Assembly (NCBI GenBank): GCA_947456345.1
Contig: CANGQU010000064.1
Span: 1 to 5,465 of the forward strand
Length of the DNA stretch: 5,465 bases
Reading direction: 5' to 3'
From: Alphaproteobacteria bacterium
Lineage (GTDB): Bacteria; Pseudomonadota; Alphaproteobacteria; SHNJ01
A program made the position numbers and the translations under genes. Of this stretch, positions 1 through 4,456 are shown one piece after another; the first letter of the stretch is position 1; the number at the start of each line of letters is the position of its first letter. A model generated the notes under the pieces. It saw only the letters and a program-made list of their open reading frames with translations. It did not search any database and was not told the origin of the DNA.

Positions 1-183
1 CGTATTCAATGTTTTTCCGCCGGCCAAGGCGGCTGCATCCACCGCCTGGCTAAGGCGGCTTTTGACCATATAAGCGCGCGCGCCATCGACCGAAATACTG
101 GCCATGCCCATCAATGGGATCATCGCCAAGGCCGACCAGGCCATGATACTGCCCTTGTTACCGCCAAACCATTTTCTTGTCAT
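1..183 (-). CDS. TadG-like Flp pilus-assembly protein, N-terminal part (runs off left edge)
   Basis: The visible 61 residues read MTRKWFGGNKGS, then a hydrophobic stretch at about residues 13-31 (IMAWSALAMIPLMGMASISV), then VDGARAYMVKSRLSQAVDAA followed by ALAGG. A single N-terminal membrane segment, then VD-G-A and an L-Q-A-DAAALAG block, is the hallmark of the N-terminal Tad domain of TadE/TadG-like proteins. These inner-membrane, pseudopilin-type proteins are needed for Flp pilus assembly; many carry a large C-terminal von Willebrand factor A-like region, which cannot be seen here. I chose the ATG at 183 because GGAGA (minus strand, 194-190) lies 6 bases before it; the in-frame ATG at 189 abuts that site and is too close. 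It is divergent from the pilin operon and shares its control region. The family call is firm; TadG versus another Tad-domain protein is inferred. Confidence 0.82.
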   Translation of the reverse strand, partial: MTRKWFGGNKGSIMAWSALAMIPLMGMASISVDGARAYMVKSRLSQAVDAAALAGGKTLNT

Positions 184-189
184 CGCCAT

Positions 190-194
190 TCTCC
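190..194 (-). promoter_or_regulatory. Ribosome binding site that decides the TadG-like start
   Basis: On the minus strand the sequence is GGAGA followed by ATGGCGATG. The first ATG (189) follows the Shine-Dalgarno directly, while the second (183) has a 6-base spacer, so the second is the better start. The difference is only two residues (Met-Ala). Confidence 0.6.
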
Positions 195-246
195 AACCCT
201 TAGCGGGTAACGACAGCTTAGAGGCAATCGCCACGCCGGATATAGG

Positions 247-261
247 TTAAAAATTTATTAC
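247..261. promoter_or_regulatory. Candidate CtrA box, one mismatch, on the TadG-like side
   Basis: On the plus strand the bases are TTAA AAATTTA TTAC. On the minus strand this reads GTAA TAAATTT TTAAC, which matches TTAA-N7-TTAAC at all but one position. It sits just upstream of the weak minus-strand -10 candidate TATATC (244-239), where a regulator would control the TadG-like gene. The surrounding AT-rich bases make chance matches likelier, so this is tentative. Confidence 0.35.
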
Positions 262-291
262 ACGTAATGCTTGGCAGAGGGTGTGATGTTT

Positions 292-306
292 TTAAGCGCT
301 TATTAA
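292..306. promoter_or_regulatory. Candidate CtrA box, perfect TTAA-N7-TTAA
   Basis: The bases are TTAA GCGCTTA TTAA, an exact match to the alphaproteobacterial CtrA recognition pattern. The two half sites are part of an 8-base direct repeat, TTAAGCGC at 292-299 and 303-310, with an 11-base period, so both halves face the same side of the helix as expected for a response-regulator dimer. The Caulobacter pilA-cpa locus is known to be CtrA-controlled. Its distance from the flp start (about 180 bases) fits only if the transcript has a long leader, for example starting just after the -10-like TAGAAT at 345-350. Confidence 0.55.
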
Positions 307-432
307 GCGCGGCCGATGCCAATCCGACACAGCGCCTATGTATTTAGAATATAAGGGAAAAGCTGCAAATAACTTAACGGCGGACAATTGAATTAAATTG
401 TATGCAAAAAGATTTAACGCCCTTCGGCATTG

Positions 433-448
433 TTCAGGCTTTGTTAAC
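433..448 (+). promoter_or_regulatory. Candidate CtrA box, one mismatch, close to flp1
   Basis: The bases are TTCA GGCTTTG TTAAC, one mismatch from TTAA-N7-TTAAC, ending 32 bases before the chosen flp1 start. If real, it would overlap the -35 region of a promoter lying very near the gene, which would favour one of the later ATG codons (487 or 496) as the flp1 start. No convincing -10 follows, so it may be chance. Confidence 0.28.
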
Positions 449-480
449 TAGCGTTGTGGCATGCTGGGATCATAGAAACG

Positions 481-663
481 ATGGACATGAGGAAAATGGG
501 ACCGAGCAAAAACTTCGGCCAAGACGAATCCGGCGCCACCGCCATCGAATACGGATTGATTACGGCGCTGATGGTTTTGGTTTGGGTGTTTGCAATTGCT
601 CCGATCGGCCCTAGCTTGCGGGATTTTTTCAGCGATACGGCCGCAACTCTGGAGCAAAGGTAA
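481..663 (+). CDS. flp: Flp/PilA-family pilin, first copy (Flp1)
   Basis: This 60-residue protein has the Flp prepilin layout: a short leader with lysines and arginine, then DESG at residues 15-18, the processing site G|ATAIEYG with the conserved Glu-Tyr pair, and a hydrophobic helix (residues about 24-42) ending in a short polar tail (LEQR). The prepilin peptidase is expected to cut after Gly18. Compared with the next gene it has an unusual helix, with a Trp (LVWVFA) and two prolines (APIGPS) that would distort a pilin helix. The start is uncertain: ATG codons at 481, 487 and 496 are in frame, and none has a well-spaced Shine-Dalgarno (GAGGA at 489-493 is only 2 bases before 496). It may be a minor pilin; that role is inferred from its weak start and odd helix. 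Confidence 0.85.
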   Translation: MDMRKMGPSKNFGQDESGATAIEYGLITALMVLVWVFAIAPIGPSLRDFFSDTAATLEQR

Positions 664-688
664 CGGGTTTTTCATTCAACTAGCTAAC

Positions 689-693
689 AGGAG
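689..693 (+). promoter_or_regulatory. Strong ribosome binding site of the second pilin
   Basis: AGGAG within AGGAGAGAG lies 8 bases before the ATG at 702. It is the best Shine-Dalgarno in the window and contrasts with the poor one of the upstream pilin and the absence of one at cpaA. Confidence 0.75.
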
Positions 694-701
694 AGAGCAA
701 C

Positions 702-860
702 ATGGTAAAATTTTTCAAAGACGAGTCCGGTGCTACCGCAATTGAATACGGCTTGATTGCCGCATTGGTATCGGTCGCCGCTATTGCCGGTTTTAACGCC
801 GTCGGTGGTTCTTTGGATACATTGTTTGGCGATGTCAGCACTTCGCTTGATCAGCGCTAA
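702..860 (+). CDS. flp: Flp/PilA-family pilin, second copy (Flp2), probable major pilin
   Basis: This 52-residue prepilin begins MVKFFKDESG, followed by ATAIEYG and the hydrophobic stretch LIAALVSVAAIAGFNAVGG, and ends LDQR. It matches the usual length and pattern of Flp pilins: a 10-residue basic leader, cleavage after Gly10, Glu and Tyr at mature positions 5 and 6, and an Ala-rich helix. The start is certain because AGGAG (689-693) lies 8 bases upstream. It shares DESGATAIEYGLI and an L-(D/E)-Q-R tail with the pilin 38 bases upstream, so the two are tandem paralogues. The strong ribosome binding site and canonical helix suggest this is the main pilus subunit; that ranking is inference. Confidence 0.92.
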   Translation: MVKFFKDESGATAIEYGLIAALVSVAAIAGFNAVGGSLDTLFGDVSTSLDQR

Positions 861-870
861 TCGCTGATTA
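848..870 (+). other. Stem-loop around the flp2 stop codon
   Basis: Bases 848-856 (TGATCAGCG) pair with 862-870 (CGCTGATTA), giving nine base pairs with one G-U wobble and a five-base loop CTAAT that contains the TAA stop codon. It may protect the pilin mRNA or slow 3' degradation; function is inferred only from position. Confidence 0.5.
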
Positions 871-880
871 TCGATTTCGC

Positions 881-917
881 TTCGGGGGTCGTCTGGTCAA
901 GGCTAGCGACCCCCGAA
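881..917 (+). terminator. GC-rich 11-bp stem-loop after the pilin genes (possible attenuator or processing site)
   Basis: TTCGGGGGTCG (881-891) is perfectly complementary to CGACCCCCGAA (907-917), with a 15-base loop. It lies in the only sizeable gap (100 bases) inside the operon, directly after the pilin genes. No run of T follows, so it is not a classic intrinsic terminator. A partial terminator or an mRNA-stabilising hairpin would let pilin be made in excess over the downstream assembly proteins, which is a known need in such operons. Confidence 0.55.
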
Positions 918-960
918 CTGCGTCTGTTAGGTCAATTTTATTCAAATACGATACAAATGG

Positions 961-1482
961 GTGTTTTCGTTGACGGAATGGATTTACCAATTTAGCATTT
1001 ATGCTTTTGCGGCGGCGGCAATCTATGTCGCGCTTTGCGATTGGCAGGGCTATCGCATTCCGAACCGTGCCCTGATGTGCTTGCTGGCGCTGTGGCCCAT
1101 ATATTTATTGACCGCGCCCCAAGCCGGGTTTTGGTGGCAAAATATATTGCTAGCAGGCGCGATTTTGGGCTTGGGCATGCTGGCTTGGCAACGCGGCTGG
1201 ATCGGTGCAGGCGATGTAAAATTTTTATCTGCCGCCGCGTTATGGATTCCACCACAAGCGCATAACGTGTTTTGGCTGACAACCGGAATCGCGGGAGGCG
1301 TGTTGTGCATCGCTTTGCTGGCCGGACGCTTGCTGCTGCGGCAAAAACGGACAGCTATAGCTGGAAACACACAACGCTTATCGCATTTAAGGGCCCCGTT
1401 ATCGGGGCAATTTGCGCCTTATGGCGTGGCCATCGCTTGCGGGTGCATGGTGTTGGCGTGTCATTTATTGTTGATCGCTTAA
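961..1482 (+). CDS. cpaA: Prepilin peptidase CpaA/TadV (A24 family)
   Basis: This 173-residue polytopic inner-membrane aspartic protease removes the leaders of Flp prepilins and probably of TadE/TadG-like pseudopilins. The first catalytic aspartate is Asp27 in ALCDWQGYRIPNRAL, the typical D-x-x-x-x-x-IPN block. The second is Asp85 in the GxGD signature GAGDVKF at 82-88. Hydrophobic segments lie around residues 8-26, 37-52, 61-75, 105-123 and 153-173, and the family's PYGVAIA block is at 153-159. The length suits the short Tad-type peptidases that lack the N-terminal methyltransferase domain of PilD. The start is GTG at 961 with no clear Shine-Dalgarno; TTG at 970 is the alternative, and a later ATG would lose the first membrane segment. 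The weak start fits low expression compared with pilin. Confidence 0.93.
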   Translation: MFSLTEWIYQFSIYAFAAAAIYVALCDWQGYRIPNRALMCLLALWPIYLLTAPQAGFWWQNILLAGAILGLGMLAWQRGWIGAGDVKFLSAAALWIPPQAHNVFWLTTGIAGGVLCIALLAGRLLLRQKRTAIAGNTQRLSHLRAPLSGQFAPYGVAIACGCMVLACHLLLIA

Positions 1483-1492
1483 TTTATTGATC

Positions 1493-1498
1493 GAGGTG
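1493..1498 (+). promoter_or_regulatory. Ribosome binding site of cpaB
   Basis: GAGGTG lies 5 bases before the ATG at 1504 and fixes that codon as the start of cpaB. Confidence 0.6.
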
Positions 1499-1503
1499 AT
1501 ATC

Positions 1504-2346
1504 ATGGATGTGCGTCGGATTTTATTTTTGGCTGTAGCCGTAATTTTGGCGGGCGCAATCGCCATGAGCGTGCGCTCCGCCGCTAAACCTGAACAAGCAG
1601 GCCAACAAGCCAAGGCGCAAGCACAAAACCTGCCAACCATCCTGATCGCGAAAATCGACGTACCGGCGGGCACGTTTATCCAGGCCGAACATCTAGCCTG
1701 GCAAATCTGGCCGAGCGAAAAACTATCCGACGCCTATTTGCAAAAAGGCGTCCACACGGCCGAAGAATTCAACGGTGCGGTGGTGCGCAGCGGTTTGCGC
1801 GCGGGTGAACCATTGACCGTAGGCCGTTTAGTCAAGCCAAACGACCGCGGCTTTATGGCTGCCGTGTTAAACCCCGGTATGCGTGCCGTATCGGTGCGAG
1901 TGGACGAGACCACCGGTATCAGCGGTTTGGTATTCCCGGGCGACCGGGTTGATGTAATTTTGACGCAAACCATCGCCAGCGAAGAAGGTGGCCGTGGCAA
2001 AGCCAAACGCGCCAGCGAGACGGTTTTGACCGATGCGCGCGTGTTAGCCGTGGATCAACGCACCGATGATTTAAAACCCGAAGCCAAAGTGGCCAAAACA
2101 GCAACTTTGGAAGTTACACCGAAACAGGCGGAAAAACTTGCTTTAATCGCCGACCTGGGTAAGATTTCTTTATCTCTGCGTTCTCTCAGCGCGGACACCT
2201 CCTCGACCCTCCCTCCCGACAGTCAACCCAGCTACACCTGGGAATCCGACGCCAGCTATCTCCTCAGCCCTATGCAAAAACCGACCAGCATCACCATCGT
2301 TCGCGGCAGCAATGTCGAAGATTTCATCTATAAAGGGGGAAGTTAA
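1504..2346 (+). CDS. cpaB: Flp pilus assembly protein CpaB (RcpC family)
   Basis: This 280-residue protein has one N-terminal membrane anchor (about residues 5-23, ILFLAVAVILAGAIA) and a Gln/Ala-rich linker. A SAF domain follows at about 44-110, marked by ILIAKIDVPAGTFIQAEHL and SGLRAGEPLTVGRLV. The RcpC/CpaB domain at about 117-226 contains MRAVSVRVDETTGISGLVFP and GDRVDVILTQ, and the C-terminal end has the usual ITIVRGS. Family members sit in the inner membrane or periplasm and are thought to link the secretin to the inner-membrane complex, possibly contacting peptidoglycan through the SAF fold. The length is normal. It lies 21 bases after cpaA, and its stop codon overlaps the start of cpaC (TAATG), which suggests translational coupling of the two partners. 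Confidence 0.93.
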   Translation: MDVRRILFLAVAVILAGAIAMSVRSAAKPEQAGQQAKAQAQNLPTILIAKIDVPAGTFIQAEHLAWQIWPSEKLSDAYLQKGVHTAEEFNGAVVRSGLRAGEPLTVGRLVKPNDRGFMAAVLNPGMRAVSVRVDETTGISGLVFPGDRVDVILTQTIASEEGGRGKAKRASETVLTDARVLAVDQRTDDLKPEAKVAKTATLEVTPKQAEKLALIADLGKISLSLRSLSADTSSTLPPDSQPSYTWESDASYLLSPMQKPTSITIVRGSNVEDFIYKGGS

Positions 2347-3791
2347 TGGCATGCATTAACGGCTTTTTGTCCCGCGTAGTTTTATTGTGCTGCTTATGCT
2401 GGTTGATCTCAACCGGCGCCGTCTTGGCGCAATCCGCAACCATTGCGCCCGCAGCCGCGCATCCGGCGGACGCTAAAGTCGTCAATGCCGATCAAAAAAC
2501 CTTGCGGGTTGATTTGGATTCCGGCGCTTTGGTGCGGCTGAGCGAACCGGCCGCTGCCGTGTTTGTTGCAAACCCTGAAATCGCCGATGTGCAAATCAAA
2601 ACCCCGACCTTGATTTACGTTTTTGCCAAAGCCGCAGGCGAGACGACGTTATTCGCCGTTGACAGCCGCGATCAAGTGCTATTAAGCCGCACGGTCGTTG
2701 TCAATTACAGCCTGACCCGGCTGCGCGAATCCATTCAATCGTTGGCGCCAAACGCAAAAATCGAAGTGACACCGATCGACGGCGGTGTAATTCTGCGCGG
2801 CCAGGTCGCGAATGCCAGCCAGGCCGACAGCATCCGCGAACTTGCTGCCAAATTCATCGGCAGCAACGATGCAGTCATGAATCAATTGGAAATCACCGGC
2901 GCGAATCAGGTCAATTTGCGCATTCGTATCGCCGAAATTTCCCGCGATACTTTGAAAAACATCGGCTTTAATTGGGATGTGTTGGCCAATCCGAAAACTG
3001 CGGGCAACGTTTTGTTCGGCCTGGCCACGGGCTCGCGCGTGCCTTTTGCTGGTGGCGCTTTCAATACCCGTGCCGTTGACAGCGAAACGTCGCTGGTCAG
3101 CAACAGCATCGTCGGCCGCTTTGATGGCAGCAATTACGATTTGAATGGCGTGGTCGATTTGCTGGAAAACGAAGGTTTGATCAGCGTCTTGGCCGAGCCG
3201 AATTTGACCGCCGTATCCGGCGAGACCGCAAACTTTTTAGCGGGCGGCGAATTTCCGGTGCCGGTCTCGCAACAGGACAATCAGATTTCGATTGAATTTA
3301 AACCCTATGGCGTCAGCCTGGCTTTTACGCCGACTATTTTAGGCGATAACCGTATCGCCATGCGCATCCGCCCCGAAGTTAGCCAATTATCCTCCCAAGG
3401 GGCGATCCGTTTGGCATCGATCAGCATTCCCGCCATCACTACCCGCCGCGCCGAGACTACGGTTGAAATCGGCTCGGGTCAAAGTTTTGCATTGGCTGGC
3501 TTGATCCAACACAGCAGCCAGGAAGACACCAACAAATATCCATGGCTGGGTGATTTGCCGGTAATCGGTACGCTGTTCAAATCCGACCGTTTCCGCCGCC
3601 GCGAAACCGAATTGGTAATAATTGCGACACCCTATATCGTCCGGCCCAGCAGCGCCAAGCTGGCGTCACCCACCGACAATATGCGTTTGCCGAATGATGC
3701 TGAACGCCTGTTGTTAAATAAAAATCATGTCCCGATGAACGCTGCGGGCAATGCTGCGCCCACAAGCGGCGCGGGCTTTATCACGGAGTAA
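2346..3791 (+). CDS. cpaC: Tad pilus outer-membrane secretin CpaC (RcpA family)
   Basis: This 481-residue protein forms the outer-membrane ring through which the Flp pilus leaves the cell. A Sec signal peptide covers residues 1-28 (hydrophobic core VVLLCCLCWLIS, probable cut after AVLA). The secretin/pilus N-domain follows at about 46-118 (LDSGALVRLSEPAAAVFVAN and PEIADVQ), then a BON-like module at about 123-185 (NAKIEVTPIDGGVILRGQVA). The secretin core starts near 188 (VNLRIRIAEISRDTLKNIGF). The C-terminal secretin domain (about 268-433) contains LAEPNLTAVSGETANFLAGG and EFPVPV, the likely gate region, then YGVSLAFTPTILGDNRIAMR and RRAETTVEIGSGQSFALAGL. A Ser/Ala-rich tail follows. AGGGGGAAG just upstream of the ATG serves as Shine-Dalgarno, and the start overlaps the cpaB stop by one base. 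The CpaD lipoprotein encoded next is the likely partner. Confidence 0.95.
   Translation: MACINGFLSRVVLLCCLCWLISTGAVLAQSATIAPAAAHPADAKVVNADQKTLRVDLDSGALVRLSEPAAAVFVANPEIADVQIKTPTLIYVFAKAAGETTLFAVDSRDQVLLSRTVVVNYSLTRLRESIQSLAPNAKIEVTPIDGGVILRGQVANASQADSIRELAAKFIGSNDAVMNQLEITGANQVNLRIRIAEISRDTLKNIGFNWDVLANPKTAGNVLFGLATGSRVPFAGGAFNTRAVDSETSLVSNSIVGRFDGSNYDLNGVVDLLENEGLISVLAEPNLTAVSGETANFLAGGEFPVPVSQQDNQISIEFKPYGVSLAFTPTILGDNRIAMRIRPEVSQLSSQGAIRLASISIPAITTRRAETTVEIGSGQSFALAGLIQHSSQEDTNKYPWLGDLPVIGTLFKSDRFRRRETELVIIATPYIVRPSSAKLASPTDNMRLPNDAERLLLNKNHVPMNAAGNAAPTSGAGFITE
3785..3788 (+). promoter_or_regulatory. Ribosome binding site that decides the cpaD start
   Basis: GGAG, inside the last codons of cpaC, lies 7 bases before the ATG at 3796. 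It supports that start over the longer in-frame start at 3751, which would add 15 charged residues before the lipoprotein signal. Confidence 0.65.
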
Positions 3792-3795
3792 GCGC

Positions 3796-4434
3796 ATGCA
3801 AAAAACACTCCTCCCTTTGATCTTTTCCGGCTTATTGTTAGGCGGCTGCGCTACGGGCGGTGATGTGGCATTTACCGGGCCAGAGCGCAAATACGAAATC
3901 ACCCAAGAGCAAAAAACGCTGACATTGGATTTCGCCTCTCAAGAACGCGATTTAAACGACGCCATGCGCCAATCGTTGCGCCAATTTCTAGCCGGGCATC
4001 AGCCGCAATTCGGCCAGAGCGTGCAAGTCGGCTTCAACGCTGCCGCAGCAGATGTGAAGCTGGCCGGGGAGCGGGTCAAGGCCGTGCGCGATGGGATCAC
4101 CGCCATGGGATATAACAGCGTGATCGGCGGCCCGGGTCAAGGCCAGCGCGAGGACCAAGTCATCGTCACTCATAACACGCCACAGGTCAGCATTCCCGGC
4201 TGCCCCGATTGGCATAAAAGCGCTGGGTATGATTTCACCAACACGGTGTACAGCAATTTCAATTGCGCCAATGCCAGCAATCTGGGGCAAATGGTTGCCA
4301 ACCCGATGGATCTGGTAGCGCCCAAAGCTATGAGCGCGCCCGATGCGCCCGGTTCCGGCTTGGCGCTGCAACGCTACAGAACCGATAAAGTCAAAGAGTT
4401 ACTAAAAGATACCGCTACCAAAAAGGATAAATAA
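3796..4434 (+). CDS. cpaD: Tad pilus lipoprotein CpaD
   Basis: This 212-residue protein starts with a lipoprotein signal, MQKTLLPLIFSGLLLGGC, with the lipobox LGGC and lipidated Cys18. It is therefore anchored to a membrane, presumably the outer one because the next residues (Ala-Thr) lack the Asp retention signal. The family's features follow. A middle part (about residues 74-112) has VQVGFNAAAADVKLAGERVK and AVRDGITAMG. The CpaD C-terminal core has CPDW (about 135-138) and NFNCANASNLGQMVANPMDL, with two conserved cysteines. CpaD is needed for Tad pilus biogenesis, probably by helping the CpaC secretin assemble or localise, much as pilotins do. It lies 4 bases after cpaC. The charged tail (KVKELLKDTATKKDK) is lysine-rich. 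Confidence 0.92.
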   Translation: MQKTLLPLIFSGLLLGGCATGGDVAFTGPERKYEITQEQKTLTLDFASQERDLNDAMRQSLRQFLAGHQPQFGQSVQVGFNAAAADVKLAGERVKAVRDGITAMGYNSVIGGPGQGQREDQVIVTHNTPQVSIPGCPDWHKSAGYDFTNTVYSNFNCANASNLGQMVANPMDLVAPKAMSAPDAPGSGLALQRYRTDKVKELLKDTATKKDK

Positions 4435-4456
4435 GCCATGCTAATAGGCAGGAAGT

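Larger units (their letters stand above)
184..480. promoter_or_regulatory. Divergent intergenic control region between the TadG-like gene and the flp-cpa operon
   Basis: About 300 bases without a gene separate two divergently read pilus genes, so both promoters must lie here. The stretch is more AT-rich than its flanks and holds seven TTAA tetramers (247, 292, 303, 374, 393, 414 and 444). Three of them take part in TTAA-N7-TTAA-type arrangements, listed separately. No confident sigma-70 promoter stands out. On the plus strand TAGAAT (345-350) and the overlapping TATAAG (350-355) resemble -10 boxes but lack a good -35. On the minus strand TATATC (244-239) has TTACGT 17 bases upstream, a weak match. 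Promoter positions are therefore unresolved. Confidence 0.6.

Noticed and set aside
451..475. Sigma-54 promoter suggested by TGGCATG before flp1
   Set aside because: The -12 GC element is absent at the required spacing.
454..480. TTG start extending flp1 upstream by nine codons
   Set aside because: TTG without a Shine-Dalgarno; the added residues WHAGIIET contain acidic and aromatic residues unlike Flp leaders.
402..614. 70-codon plus-strand frame overlapping the first pilin
   Set aside because: It overlaps the pilin in another frame, becomes Arg/His-rich and resembles nothing; the pilin frame carries the DESGATAIEYG signature.
523..727. GANTC sites (GAATC at 526, GAGTC at 723) as CcrM methylation signals in the pilin genes
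   Set aside because: Both fall on the conserved Asp-Glu-Ser codons, so protein conservation explains them, and none lies in the control region.
3751..3795. Longer cpaD start inside cpaC
   Set aside because: It would put 15 residues with several arginines before a complete lipoprotein signal; the ATG at 3796 has GGAG 7 bases upstream.
3988..4371. 127-codon open frame on the minus strand inside cpaD
   Set aside because: It is antisense to the conserved CpaD core and shows no domain or ribosome binding site.
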